Assembly: GCA_947624555.1 (NCBI GenBank)
Contig: CANQKW010000008.1
Span: 1-64,000 of the forward strand
Length of the DNA: 64,000 nt
Direction of reading: 5' to 3'
Source: an uncultured Clostridia bacterium
GTDB lineage: Bacteria > Bacillota > Clostridia > Oscillospirales > Ruminococcaceae
The translations under genes and the position numbers were made by a program. Under the pieces are notes generated by a model. It was not told where the DNA came from, made no database searches, and saw only the letters and a list, made by a program, of their open reading frames with translations. This document shows, piece after piece, positions 7,921-16,392 of the stretch. The stretch's first letter is position 1, and every line of letters begins with the position of its first letter.

Positions 7921-8811
7921 ATGAAAAGAAGACTTGAAATTTCAGAGCTTATCTTTAAGATAATAAGCTATACTTTGCTTACGGTGTTTGCAATCTGCTG
8001 TCTGTATCCGTTTATTTACACGATTTCCGCATCAATGAGCGGACGTCACGCAGTAGAATATAACGACCTGGTTCTTCTTCCGAAGGATATTCAGTTCGAC
8101 GCATTCTCCGAAATGTTTAACAGCAATATGTTTTGGAACTCCTATGCGAACACGCTCTTCCTTACGTTCTACGGAACGATCTGGGAAGTCGGCTTGTCAA
8201 TTCTCGGCGCTTACGCTCTTTCCAAAAAGCGTTTGCTCTTCCGCAAGGGTTTCAACTTCTTCCTCGTTTTCACAATGTGGTTCAGCGCAGGTATGGTTCC
8301 TCAGTATCTGAACTATATCGAAACGAAAAAGGTATTCAATGCGATAGGAATTATGGACGACAAGTGGCTCGTTGTTATCGCAATGGGTATGGCGGCTATG
8401 AACATAATCCTCTTGAGAAACTCGTTTGAGGGCGTTCCCAGCGAGATCGAAGAGGCGGCAATAGTCGACGGCGCAACGGAAATGCAGGTACTTACCAAAG
8501 TGTATGTTCCGATGAGCAAGTCCATTATCGCAACGGTTTCACTGTTCTTCGGTATTTCGCGTTGGAACGGTTACTTCTGGGCAAGACAGATGATTTCCAA
8601 CGGTCACGAGCATCCGCTGATGGTTTATATCCGTCTGAGGCTTGAGGATTACACTAACCCCGAAGTTATGGCGGGCTGGAACAAGACTTATGCGACGGAC
8701 TCGGCTATTTACGCAATGATCATTTGCTCGATAGTTCCTATCCTCGTAATCTATCCTTTTATTCAGAAGTACTTCGCTAAGGGCGTAAACGCAGGCGGCG
8801 TAAAGGGATAA
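7921..8811 (+). CDS. ABC sugar transporter permease, LplC/YtcP type (CUT1)
   Basis: This 296-residue second permease has six predicted helices. The N-terminal segment is LLTVFAICCLYPFIYTIS and the EAA loop is IEEAAIVDGATEMQ followed by LTKVYVPMSK. It ends with the C-terminal IQKYFAKGVNAGGVKG, closely matching the LplC/YtcP family end. It forms the membrane channel with the upstream permease. The ribosome site is AGAGG, and the gap to the upstream gene is 12 bp. Confidence 0.94.
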   Translation: MKRRLEISELIFKIISYTLLTVFAICCLYPFIYTISASMSGRHAVEYNDLVLLPKDIQFDAFSEMFNSNMFWNSYANTLFLTFYGTIWEVGLSILGAYALSKKRLLFRKGFNFFLVFTMWFSAGMVPQYLNYIETKKVFNAIGIMDDKWLVVIAMGMAAMNIILLRNSFEGVPSEIEEAAIVDGATEMQVLTKVYVPMSKSIIATVSLFFGISRWNGYFWARQMISNGHEHPLMVYIRLRLEDYTNPEVMAGWNKTYATDSAIYAMIICSIVPILVIYPFIQKYFAKGVNAGGVKG

Positions 8812-8856
8812 AATCGTTGTCAATACGCATATTATGTGCGGTTGATATATAAAAAA

Positions 8857-8870
8857 CGGACATATGTCCG
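8857..8870. other. 14-bp perfect palindrome upstream of the binding-protein gene
   Basis: CGGACATATGTCCG lies 38 bp before the binding-protein start, in the 97-bp gap after the permease gene. It could be a protein operator or an mRNA processing/stability hairpin that raises binding-protein yield. Which one cannot be told from sequence. Confidence 0.4.
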
Positions 8871-8908
8871 AAGGTATTTTAACAGATATTCCTAAAAGGA
8901 GGAAAACA

Positions 8909-11110
8909 ATGAAAACATCTAAGATTGCTGCTTCGGTTATGGCAGCAGTACTCGCGAGTGCAACACTTCTTACAGGTTGTAGTACTCCGGGTGAGACCAG
9001 CAACGACTCCGGCAACACATCAAGCTCCGGCGATACAAGCACTTCAAGCGGAAGCGGCGAAAGCAGCTCTGCTGAGGTAGAGGCACCTAAGCTCGAATAT
9101 GCTGACGGTACAACTCTTCGCATGGCTACAGGTTACAACAACCCCAACACAGGTATTTCTTTCGACGCTGAAACAGCAGGAAGCGGAATTACTCTTGCTG
9201 ACGGAAACACCTACCACACAGGCGAGCTTAAGCCTACCTGGAAAGAGCTTGAGAACGTTCTCAAGGTTTCTTTTGAAGACAAGTTCACAGGTGCAGGCAG
9301 CTCTTCCAAGGAGTGGGCTTACTGGAAGGAAAGACTTAACGAAATCGACATGGTTTCCGTTCCCGCAAGCACAGCTAACGAGGCAGGTTCCGCAGGTCAG
9401 CTCGTAAACATCGCTGAGTACCTCGACAGCATGCCTAACTTCAAGAAGTACCTTGAAGAGAACCCCATCGTTCGTCTTTCAATCACAGGTTCTACTTCCG
9501 GTTCAACAAAGGGCGCTATCTACTTCTCGCCTTACTTCGACGGCGTAAACGATATCGAGCGTATGCCTTTGATGAGAGTTGACTGGGTACAGAAGCTCCT
9601 CGACGGCGAGGGCGAATTTACTGCTGACGCAGCAGGCACAACAAAGACACCCGTTTATACTCCTTATATGCCTACTTCGGGCAAGGTTACTGTTGATGTA
9701 GTTAAGCTTGATGGCTCAGGCACTGAGACTGTTACTAAGGACTACGATACAGCAGGAAACATCGTTCAGAAGATGAACGACGCAGGCGCTATGGGCGGCG
9801 TTGAGGCTGTTAATATGCTCCGTAAGTATATCGATGAAGCTTACGGCGGATACTACGGAACAAATCGTTCTAACCTCTTCATTGGTCAGAACGCTGCTTG
9901 GGACGTTGATGAGCTTGTTGCTCTCGTTCGCTGCGTAATTTCTAACGCACCGACACTTAACGGCACTAACAGCATTCAGGGTATCTTCTCTCGTGAGGAC
10001 TCTAACAACCAGCGCCGTGTTGATATGTTCCGTTTCGCAGGAACTCTCTTCGGTGTTCGCGGTCTTGAGTCCCGCCAGGATTACCTCTATTTAGGCACTG
10101 ACGGCAAGCTCCACGATGCTCGTATGGAGGCTGATACCTATGCAGCTCTCGCAAAGATGCACGAGATGGCTCAGGAAGGTCTTATTGCAGAGTCCTTCAT
10201 CAACTCTTCCGGTGAGAACTCCGGTACAATGCTTGAAAACGACATCGGTTTCATGCACTATGACTACAACCAGACACAGACCATTCTTAACAAGACTAAG
10301 CTCCAGGAAGGCGAAAAGTATATGGCAGTAATGGTTCCTGTTGCTAAGTGGGACGACGGCGATTCTTCGACTCCCGATTACTTCAGATTCACCGAGTCTT
10401 GGCGTTCTGTTAAGACTGATGGTTGGGCACTTTCTAAGGCAGGTATCGGCGATGATACCAACAAGCTCAATGCTTGTCTTGCTCTCATCGACTATGCATA
10501 CAGCCCTGAGGGTCAGATTCTTATGTCTTACGGTCCTGACGCATTCATCAAGCATGATGCAAGCGGCAACATCGTAACCTTCAACTTCAACGGCGAGCAG
10601 TGGCCTGAGATCTCTGATGCAACTGAAGCAGAGCTTTGGGACAAGGCAAGCGGTAACTACACCAACTATGCACGTTTCTACCTCGGTTCTACTCTGAGCT
10701 TTGTAAAGAGCCAGTCCTTCGAGTATGAGTGCACACACGAAGTTGGTAGAGAAGGTGCAGGATATATCTCTACAGCAATCGGTCTTGGTACTATCAAGCA
10801 CCCTGAGCTTGCTATCACAGAGAATCCTTGGTACACCTCTATTCCTACCGTTCTTCCTACAACAAAGGTTGAGAACGATAAGATCGCAGAGTTCGCAGAG
10901 CTCGGCAACAGCGGTAAGTTCGGTTCCGGTAAGGATCAGGAGAACCTCTTCTGCGATATCATCGTAGGCGGCTTTAGCGGTGAGGGCACATCTTCTGCAG
11001 CTGAAACTGTTGAAACTGTAAAGACTGCATGGCACTGCGACCAGTATCTCCAGCTCAAGCAGGGCGCATGGGATAAGCTTGTTGTATTCTATAATGAGAT
11101 TAACAGCTAA
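8909..11110 (+). CDS. Large extracellular solute-binding lipoprotein of the sugar ABC transporter
   Basis: This 733-residue lipoprotein is longer than usual for CUT1 binding proteins (400-570). The signal peptide KIAASVMAAVLASATLLTGC ends in the LTGC lipobox. A Ser/Gly/Thr-rich tether of about 40 residues follows, then the mature domain. ATG 8909 is chosen because AAAGGAGGAAAA lies just upstream and the signal peptide begins there; an earlier frame start at 8864 lacks a ribosome site. It should capture oligosaccharides, probably pectin fragments, at the cell surface for the two upstream permeases. Codon use is strongly biased to GCT/CTC/AAG types, suggesting very high expression, and a 9-bp GC-rich hairpin follows it. 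Confidence 0.9.
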   Translation: MKTSKIAASVMAAVLASATLLTGCSTPGETSNDSGNTSSSGDTSTSSGSGESSSAEVEAPKLEYADGTTLRMATGYNNPNTGISFDAETAGSGITLADGNTYHTGELKPTWKELENVLKVSFEDKFTGAGSSSKEWAYWKERLNEIDMVSVPASTANEAGSAGQLVNIAEYLDSMPNFKKYLEENPIVRLSITGSTSGSTKGAIYFSPYFDGVNDIERMPLMRVDWVQKLLDGEGEFTADAAGTTKTPVYTPYMPTSGKVTVDVVKLDGSGTETVTKDYDTAGNIVQKMNDAGAMGGVEAVNMLRKYIDEAYGGYYGTNRSNLFIGQNAAWDVDELVALVRCVISNAPTLNGTNSIQGIFSREDSNNQRRVDMFRFAGTLFGVRGLESRQDYLYLGTDGKLHDARMEADTYAALAKMHEMAQEGLIAESFINSSGENSGTMLENDIGFMHYDYNQTQTILNKTKLQEGEKYMAVMVPVAKWDDGDSSTPDYFRFTESWRSVKTDGWALSKAGIGDDTNKLNACLALIDYAYSPEGQILMSYGPDAFIKHDASGNIVTFNFNGEQWPEISDATEAELWDKASGNYTNYARFYLGSTLSFVKSQSFEYECTHEVGREGAGYISTAIGLGTIKHPELAITENPWYTSIPTVLPTTKVENDKIAEFAELGNSGKFGSGKDQENLFCDIIVGGFSGEGTSSAAETVETVKTAWHCDQYLQLKQGAWDKLVVFYNEINS

Positions 11111-11209
11111 TCAGACTTAAAGGCAAACCAATCGAATGCGACGCGGCGCAGAAGTCCGCGAAATACGGATAATGCGCAGTGACGCAAGAATCCACATTAT
11201 GTTGTTGCG

Positions 11210-11231
11210 AAGGGGAGGAATCCCTCCCCTT
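11210..11231 (+). other. GC-rich hairpin after the binding-protein gene
   Basis: AAGGGGAGG and CCTCCCCTT pair perfectly over 9 bp around AATC, with no U-run afterwards. It lies in the 147-bp gap 3' of the binding-protein gene. This arrangement usually stabilises the upstream mRNA and partly lowers downstream expression. The rest of the gap shows nothing else clear. Confidence 0.6.
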
Positions 11232-11257
11232 CCATCAATATAAAAAGGAAGGTCTTT

Positions 11258-11884
11258 ATGTATAAAAATCAAATGAAATTTCAGAAGATAATATGCTATC
11301 TTATGCTTTTGGCATCGGCTATCGTATTTCTTTATTCTTTAGGTTTTGTAACCGATATGTATGACAGCCTTTATCTCACAATGACCGATCCTGAGGATTT
11401 GTCTGTTACAAGCGTTGAAGGCTCTCAGATTTACTATGAAGTTCAGGGTTATGACCCTGCAACAAATGACTTTACAAACCCAAACTTTAATGCCATGCTT
11501 ACTATGGCGGGAATTGGTTTGATCGTCGTTAATTTGGTTTTGTTTATTACCTGCACCCACTCTCGCAGAAAATACTATATAGGTAATTTCGTGGCAGTGG
11601 CTTTGTCTACGGCAAGCAGTGTTGTGGTCTCTGCCTGGGGAATTATGAACGTTTCAGCGTTTAAGGAAAAATTCCTTCAGATCGATTTCGAGGCGCTTAA
11701 GGCTCATTCTGAAATGTGGGACACCGCTTACATCGACTCAACCTTCTGGTTTGACGCCGCTTATTTCGTATTCGGTTTCCTTATGCTTATTACGGTTTTG
11801 CTTGTCGTCAATTTGGTTTTGAAATTAATCGTGATGAAGAAAGAGAAGAGTCTTATCGGCAGCAGAAAGGATGTTACAGCATGA
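11258..11884 (+). CDS. Unrecognised four-helix membrane protein A in the pectin locus
   Basis: This 208-residue protein has about four helices (near 12-33, 86-105, 113-135, 165-190). The extracytoplasmic loop of about 50 residues after helix 1 is rich in Asp, Thr and Tyr, and the tail is basic. No family motif was recognised. The ribosome site AAGGAAGG precedes ATG 11258. Its last four bases overlap the next start codon (ATGA), so translation is coupled to protein B and then to an ABC ATPase. The position suggests an accessory membrane subunit of the sugar uptake system; that is inference. Confidence 0.75.
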   Translation: MYKNQMKFQKIICYLMLLASAIVFLYSLGFVTDMYDSLYLTMTDPEDLSVTSVEGSQIYYEVQGYDPATNDFTNPNFNAMLTMAGIGLIVVNLVLFITCTHSRRKYYIGNFVAVALSTASSVVVSAWGIMNVSAFKEKFLQIDFEALKAHSEMWDTAYIDSTFWFDAAYFVFGFLMLITVLLVVNLVLKLIVMKKEKSLIGSRKDVTA

Positions 11885-12426
11885 CAACCACAAATAATAT
11901 TGCCGTAATTAAAAAAGATCGCCTGCGTTATTCCAAAAATAAGCTTTCATCGGGACTTGCTTTGCTTGCTATAGTGTTTAACGCTCTCTACTTCGTCAGT
12001 ATATATAGGTCCGATGTAGGAACGTATTACTACACCTGGCAGATTGGACTTTCGGTCCTTTATAACCTTGTCTACATGCTGGCAACGTTCCTTTCTTCTG
12101 AGGGCGTTAAAAACTACAAGATCGGCTATTCCTACGTTTTAATGATTGTGGGACTTCTTCAGATTGTACGTGTGTTCTATATCCCACTTTCGGCAAGGAA
12201 TACAACTGACCCCACGCTTACTGCTGATGTAATCGCAGATTTGACTGCAAAAGGCTCCAGTGTGCCTACCGTTATGGACAATTTGCAGTTCCTGCTGTGT
12301 GCAGGCTTCCTTGTTGCGTCTGCTGCTCTTATGATTTTTGCGGGCGTGATTGCGTTTATAAAAACCACGACTCTTACTAAATATCAGGCAGAGCTCGATA
12401 AAAAATCAAGAGGGAGTAAGTCATGA
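11881..12426 (+). CDS. Unrecognised four-helix membrane protein B in the pectin locus
   Basis: This 181-residue protein has about four helices (near 23-42, 55-75, 85-104, 137-160). A short loop follows helix 1, and a roughly 30-residue Thr/Asp/Ala-rich loop lies before helix 4. The C-terminal tail is charged and ends KKSRGSKS. The start overlaps the stop of protein A by ATGA, and its stop overlaps the start of the ATPase gene by ATGA. No family was recognised. Its helix layout resembles that of protein C (13499-14077), suggesting paralogy. Confidence 0.75.
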   Translation: MTTTNNIAVIKKDRLRYSKNKLSSGLALLAIVFNALYFVSIYRSDVGTYYYTWQIGLSVLYNLVYMLATFLSSEGVKNYKIGYSYVLMIVGLLQIVRVFYIPLSARNTTDPTLTADVIADLTAKGSSVPTVMDNLQFLLCAGFLVASAALMIFAGVIAFIKTTTLTKYQAELDKKSRGSKS

Positions 12427-13484
12427 GTGATCTTAAATTACAGCATCTTGAAAAAATTTATGATAACAAGGTACAGGCTGTTTACGACTTCAATCTGAAT
12501 GTTAAAAACGGTGAGCTTATTGTACTTGTTGGACCTTCGGGCTGCGGTAAGTCCACAACTCTTCGTATGGTTGCAGGTTTGGAGGACATTACTTCTGGTA
12601 ATCTTATAATCGACGGCAAGGACGTTACCAAAATGCCGCCTAAAGACCGCGATATTGCGATGGTTTTCCAGGATTATGCCCTGTACAGCCATATGACTAT
12701 TTACGAGAATATGGCGTTCTCGCTTATGCTCCGTAAGGAAAATAAGAATGAGATACATCAGAAGGTTCTCGCTGCGGCTGAAATTCTCGGTCTTACAGAC
12801 CAGCTTAACAAAAAGCCCGACCAGCTTTCGGGCGGTCAGCGTCAGAGAGTTGCAATGGGACGTGCAATCGTTCGTACGCCTAAGGTATTCCTCTTCGACG
12901 AGCCGCTTTCAAACCTCGACGCTAAGCTCAGAGGCGCAACGAGAAGAGAAATTCTCCTCCTGCATAAGCGCCTGAGAGCTACGATGCTTTACGTTACGCA
13001 CGACCAGACAGAGGCTTTGACGCTTGCAGACAGAATTGTATGTATGTCTATGGGCTATGTTCAGCAGATCGGTACACCTCTTGAGCTGTACGATTCTCCC
13101 GCAAATATCTTCGTTGCAACGTTTATCGGTTTGCCGCCGATGAATTTGTTTGATGTGACGGTTCAGGACGGAAAACTTTACTGCGACGATTTCAGCATCG
13201 ACCTTGACAACGAAGAAAAACAGCTGCTGGCTAAGTATGAAGGCAAGCAGATCGTTCTTGGCGTTCGTCCTGAGAATGTTGAGAAGGGCGGAAATGTCAC
13301 TGTTTCCATATTCTCAAATGAAAACCTCGGTCAGACTACTCTTGTAAACGGTGTTATCGGTAAGCACAAGATTACCTGTAAGTTCCGTGAATGGAGCACC
13401 TTTAAGCCTGGCGATACGGTAAATGTTTCCTTTACAAGAAAGCATTTCTTTGATAAAGAAAGTACCGAAGCTATTAGTTTTTGA
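12423..13484 (+). CDS. ugpC: Sugar ABC transporter ATPase, UgpC/MsmX type (first copy)
   Basis: This 353-residue nucleotide-binding subunit has Walker A GPSGCGKST (near 38-46), signature LSGGQRQRVAMGRA and Walker B VFLFDEPLSNLDAKLR. The H-loop is YVTHDQTEA, and a C-terminal regulatory (MalK/TOBE-type) domain follows from about 235. This family energises CUT1 oligosaccharide importers and is often shared between several. Here it is translationally coupled to membrane protein B upstream and sits 14 bp before membrane protein C. Its C-terminal domain is shorter than that of the second ATPase at 24719-25831. The ugpC name reflects family annotation, not glycerol-phosphate specificity. Confidence 0.94.
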   Translation: MSDLKLQHLEKIYDNKVQAVYDFNLNVKNGELIVLVGPSGCGKSTTLRMVAGLEDITSGNLIIDGKDVTKMPPKDRDIAMVFQDYALYSHMTIYENMAFSLMLRKENKNEIHQKVLAAAEILGLTDQLNKKPDQLSGGQRQRVAMGRAIVRTPKVFLFDEPLSNLDAKLRGATRREILLLHKRLRATMLYVTHDQTEALTLADRIVCMSMGYVQQIGTPLELYDSPANIFVATFIGLPPMNLFDVTVQDGKLYCDDFSIDLDNEEKQLLAKYEGKQIVLGVRPENVEKGGNVTVSIFSNENLGQTTLVNGVIGKHKITCKFREWSTFKPGDTVNVSFTRKHFFDKESTEAISF

Positions 13485-13498
13485 TAAGGAGAAGTCAG

Positions 13499-14077
13499 AT
13501 GGGACAAAATAAAGTATCCGCTGCACCGAGGCGGGGTTTTAAGGAACATTTTCGTAAGTTCCTTGTATCTCTAAAGCGTAAGCCGCAGAATATCGCTCTG
13601 ATTATTCTCGCTGTCGGATTTGTGTATTTCTCGCTTAATCTTACAGCAATTTCGGATACGACTGCGCTTATTAACACGGACAATATGGGTCAGTGCGAAT
13701 TCGGTATGATGCTGTTTTCGATTCTGTCCTTTGTAATCTTCCTAAGAACGTTTCCAAAGCGTCAGAAAGTAAAAATTCCTGCGCTTATTCTTACGTTTGT
13801 GTTCCTGCTGCTCGTAATATTCTTGGATGTAGTTTATCTGATGAGAATTAACGAGGCTCTTACGAAAGAGGGCAGCAACATCAGTATTACGAATTCGACA
13901 ATGTATATTTCATCGGCTTGGACAACTTTGAATGTGTATTTGGTTTTCCTTTGTGTAGTTGTTGTTTTGCTTGCTACACTTCCGATTTATTCTAAGCTCC
14001 TCAAGAAAATCAACACTTCAATTGATATCGAAGGCAATGAAAATATGGCAGCAATCGATATTTCGGGCGAGGACTAA
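13499..14077 (+). CDS. Unrecognised four-helix membrane protein C in the pectin locus
   Basis: This 192-residue protein has a basic N-terminus (RRGFKEHFRKFLVSLKRKP), four predicted helices (near 32-52, 66-84, 94-116, 140-162) and an acidic tail. ATG 13499 is preferred to the TTG at 13481 because AAGGAG lies eight bases upstream. The short loop after helix 1 and the Asn/Ser/Thr-rich loop before the last helix mirror protein B. No family was recognised. It directly follows the UgpC-type ATPase. Confidence 0.75.
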   Translation: MGQNKVSAAPRRGFKEHFRKFLVSLKRKPQNIALIILAVGFVYFSLNLTAISDTTALINTDNMGQCEFGMMLFSILSFVIFLRTFPKRQKVKIPALILTFVFLLLVIFLDVVYLMRINEALTKEGSNISITNSTMYISSAWTTLNVYLVFLCVVVVLLATLPIYSKLLKKINTSIDIEGNENMAAIDISGED

Positions 14078-14090
14078 TTTAAACTTTTCT

Positions 14091-14128
14091 GAAAGCAGCA
14101 TCAGCCGCACAAGGGTGTTGCTGCTTTC
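14091..14128 (+). terminator. Weak terminator or processing hairpin
   Basis: GAAAGCAGCA pairs with the later TGCTGCTTTC, but the following sequence (ATTGTAAAATAGGGC) has only a delayed T-run. It marks the end of the A-B-ATPase-C module and may only partly terminate. Confidence 0.45.
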
Positions 14129-14185
14129 ATTGTAAAATAGGGCTTTTTTGGTCCTTGGTTATGGTTATGTTAAATCAGGTGTTTT

Positions 14186-14821
14186 ATGGCTGAAAAAAAA
14201 GAACTTGACAGAGATGACGAGCAGCTTAGGGATTACTATAATCTTAAAACCGACGCGGTCGACAGACTTCTGAATGCTAAAAATGCGCCCGAAGTTTCCG
14301 TCAAGGAAATCAATATGTACAAGGGAAAGGCAGGCAAGCGCGTTTTTCCTACATGGTTAAAAATTCTCGGAGTTAAATTTTGGTTCGGAGGAGCAATCTG
14401 CTACTTCTTCCTGTGGGGTCTGGGGCTGTATCTTGCAAATCTCGACCTTCTGGTGGCTCTTGCAATAGGTCTGGGTCTTTGTACGGACCTTTTGGTGAAC
14501 AATCTGCTAAAGTACTTTGAGCCCGAAAAGCGTATCTACGACAAGTGGATGATGGTGACAGTAAGAAAATGGTGGTCGATTTTCCTCAATATTATTTATT
14601 CGGGAGTGCTGCTGTTCTTTATTGTGCAGTTCTACGAGGTCGTTAACGGACTGATCACGGGTCAAAGTGCGGAAAATGCACAGAGCGTGCCTGTTCCTGT
14701 TGAGCCTTTACTGTTCGGCTTGCTTTATATGGGCTTTGATATGCTGTTTATATTCATCAAGAATATGGTGGTCAAGGCGTTTCGTGACGCCGAGGCAAAA
14801 GTTTCTAATTCAAGAAGATAA
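14186..14821 (+). CDS. Unrecognised membrane protein D in the pectin locus
   Basis: This 211-residue protein has a charged, soluble N-terminal segment of about 55 residues (KKELDRDDEQLRDYYNLKTD) and roughly four helices (near 60-80, 84-104, 128-150, 168-192). The ribosome site is weak. It may belong functionally with membrane proteins A-C, but its N-terminal domain and longer spacing set it apart. It is 27 bp upstream of the GH28 gene. No family was recognised. Confidence 0.72.
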   Translation: MAEKKELDRDDEQLRDYYNLKTDAVDRLLNAKNAPEVSVKEINMYKGKAGKRVFPTWLKILGVKFWFGGAICYFFLWGLGLYLANLDLLVALAIGLGLCTDLLVNNLLKYFEPEKRIYDKWMMVTVRKWWSIFLNIIYSGVLLFFIVQFYEVVNGLITGQSAENAQSVPVPVEPLLFGLLYMGFDMLFIFIKNMVVKAFRDAEAKVSNSRR

Positions 14822-14848
14822 CGGGTGATTGACCCGAAGGAGATACAG

Positions 14849-16390
14849 ATGGTCAACGTATTATATGTCGGCACGGTTTCCGCCTGCTTTGAGCTGGAAA
14901 ACAACCTGCCTTACTACAGCGAAAAAGAATATACCGTAATTTTGGACGGCGTTGAGGTTATGAAAGCAAATACCAACGTCTTTTCGATGTTTTCGCTTAA
15001 ACCCGGAAGAGAGTATGAGCTTGCTGTCACGGGAAACGAGCCTGTTAAGTTTACAACGAAAAAGGAAACCTGCGCTTTGAATGTAAAGGATTTCGGCGCT
15101 GTAGGCGACGGCGCTCACGATGATACAATGAATATCCAGACAGCGATAAACTGTTTGCCTGCGGGAGGCAGACTGTACTTCCCGGAGGGAATTTACAGCG
15201 TTGCTCCTCTTAATCTGAAAAGTCACATAACGCTTGATCTTTCGGAGGGTGCGGTTCTTCTCGGTACGACCGAGGAAAATAAGTATCCGATTATTCCCGG
15301 TGAGCTTAAAGATATTGAAACAGGCGAGGAAGTGCCGCTCGGCTGCGTTGAAGGTAATGCGGTTCCTATGAACCAGAGCGTTATTTTTGCAGAGTATGCG
15401 GAGGATATAACCATTACCGGCAAGGGCGTGATCGACGGAAACGCACAGAATGGTCAGTGGTGGGTAAACGTAAAGGAACGTGTTATCGGCAGACCTAATT
15501 TGCTGTTTATGAACCGCTGCAAGGACATTGTGGTTCACGGAATTACAGGCCAGAATGCCGCTATGTGGCAGCTGCACCCGTATTTCTGCGATAATGTGAG
15601 GTTCCTTGACCTTGCAATCAATGCTCCGAAGGACAGCCCGAATACGGACGCCTGCGACCCCGAAGCTTGCGACAATGTCGATATAATCGGCTGCAGATTC
15701 AGCGTCGGCGACGACTGTATCGCTATAAAATCGGGCAAAATTGAAATAGGCAGGAAGTACAAGACTCCTGCAAATCACCACACGATAAGAAACTGCATTA
15801 TGCAGTTCGGTCACGGAGCTATCACTCTCGGAAGTGAAATGGCAGGCGGAGTTAAAAATCTCACCGTAAACCGCTGCATTTTCAATCACACAGACAGAGG
15901 ACTTCGCATAAAAACTCGCCGAGGAAGAGGCAAGGACGCTGTTATTGACGGTGTTTTGTTTGAAAATATCAAAATGGACGGGGTTCTTACTCCTATTGTT
16001 ATCAATATGTGGTACAATTGCTGCGATCCCGACAGGTTCTCCGAGTACAACACTACCCGTGAGAAACTTCCTGTTGACGACAGGACGCCGTATCTCGGAA
16101 AGTTCTGCTTTAAGGATATGGTTTGCGAGAATTGTCACGTTGCAGCCTGCTATTGCGACGGACTTCCGGAAATGCCTATCGACGAGATAACCGTGGAGAA
16201 TTTGAAGTTTACCTATGACCCGAACGCTGAACCGAATTTCCCTGCAATGAGAAACAACAATGAAAAAATGTGCAGGGCAGGTATGTATTTTGACAATGTA
16301 AACAAGCTCACCGTGAAGAATGTGGAAATGACAGGAAACGACGGAGAGCAGCTTATAGTGAAAAACGTAGGCTCTTTGAACAAGGAGTAA
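14849..16390 (+). CDS. GH28 polygalacturonase-family hydrolase, cytoplasmic
   Basis: This 513-residue enzyme has an N-terminal beta-sandwich-like segment of about 85 residues followed by a right-handed beta-helix. All GH28 signatures are present: NTD (265-267), DD (288-289) in GDDCIAIKSG, GHG (H322) in GHGAITLGSEMAGG, and RIK (353-355). It hydrolyses alpha-1,4-galacturonosyl bonds, probably exo-acting on imported oligomers, because there is no signal peptide. ATG 14849 is chosen because GAAGGAG lies nearby; an upstream start at 14825 lacks one. GH105 follows after 2 bp. Rhamnogalacturonan or xylogalacturonan specificity is also possible within GH28. Confidence 0.93.
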   Translation: MVNVLYVGTVSACFELENNLPYYSEKEYTVILDGVEVMKANTNVFSMFSLKPGREYELAVTGNEPVKFTTKKETCALNVKDFGAVGDGAHDDTMNIQTAINCLPAGGRLYFPEGIYSVAPLNLKSHITLDLSEGAVLLGTTEENKYPIIPGELKDIETGEEVPLGCVEGNAVPMNQSVIFAEYAEDITITGKGVIDGNAQNGQWWVNVKERVIGRPNLLFMNRCKDIVVHGITGQNAAMWQLHPYFCDNVRFLDLAINAPKDSPNTDACDPEACDNVDIIGCRFSVGDDCIAIKSGKIEIGRKYKTPANHHTIRNCIMQFGHGAITLGSEMAGGVKNLTVNRCIFNHTDRGLRIKTRRGRGKDAVIDGVLFENIKMDGVLTPIVINMWYNCCDPDRFSEYNTTREKLPVDDRTPYLGKFCFKDMVCENCHVAACYCDGLPEMPIDEITVENLKFTYDPNAEPNFPAMRNNNEKMCRAGMYFDNVNKLTVKNVEMTGNDGEQLIVKNVGSLNKE

Positions 16391-16392
16391 CA

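Noticed and set aside
10091-11035. A 314-residue open frame opposite the binding lipoprotein
   Set aside because: Antisense to a highly codon-biased gene; composition is not protein-like.
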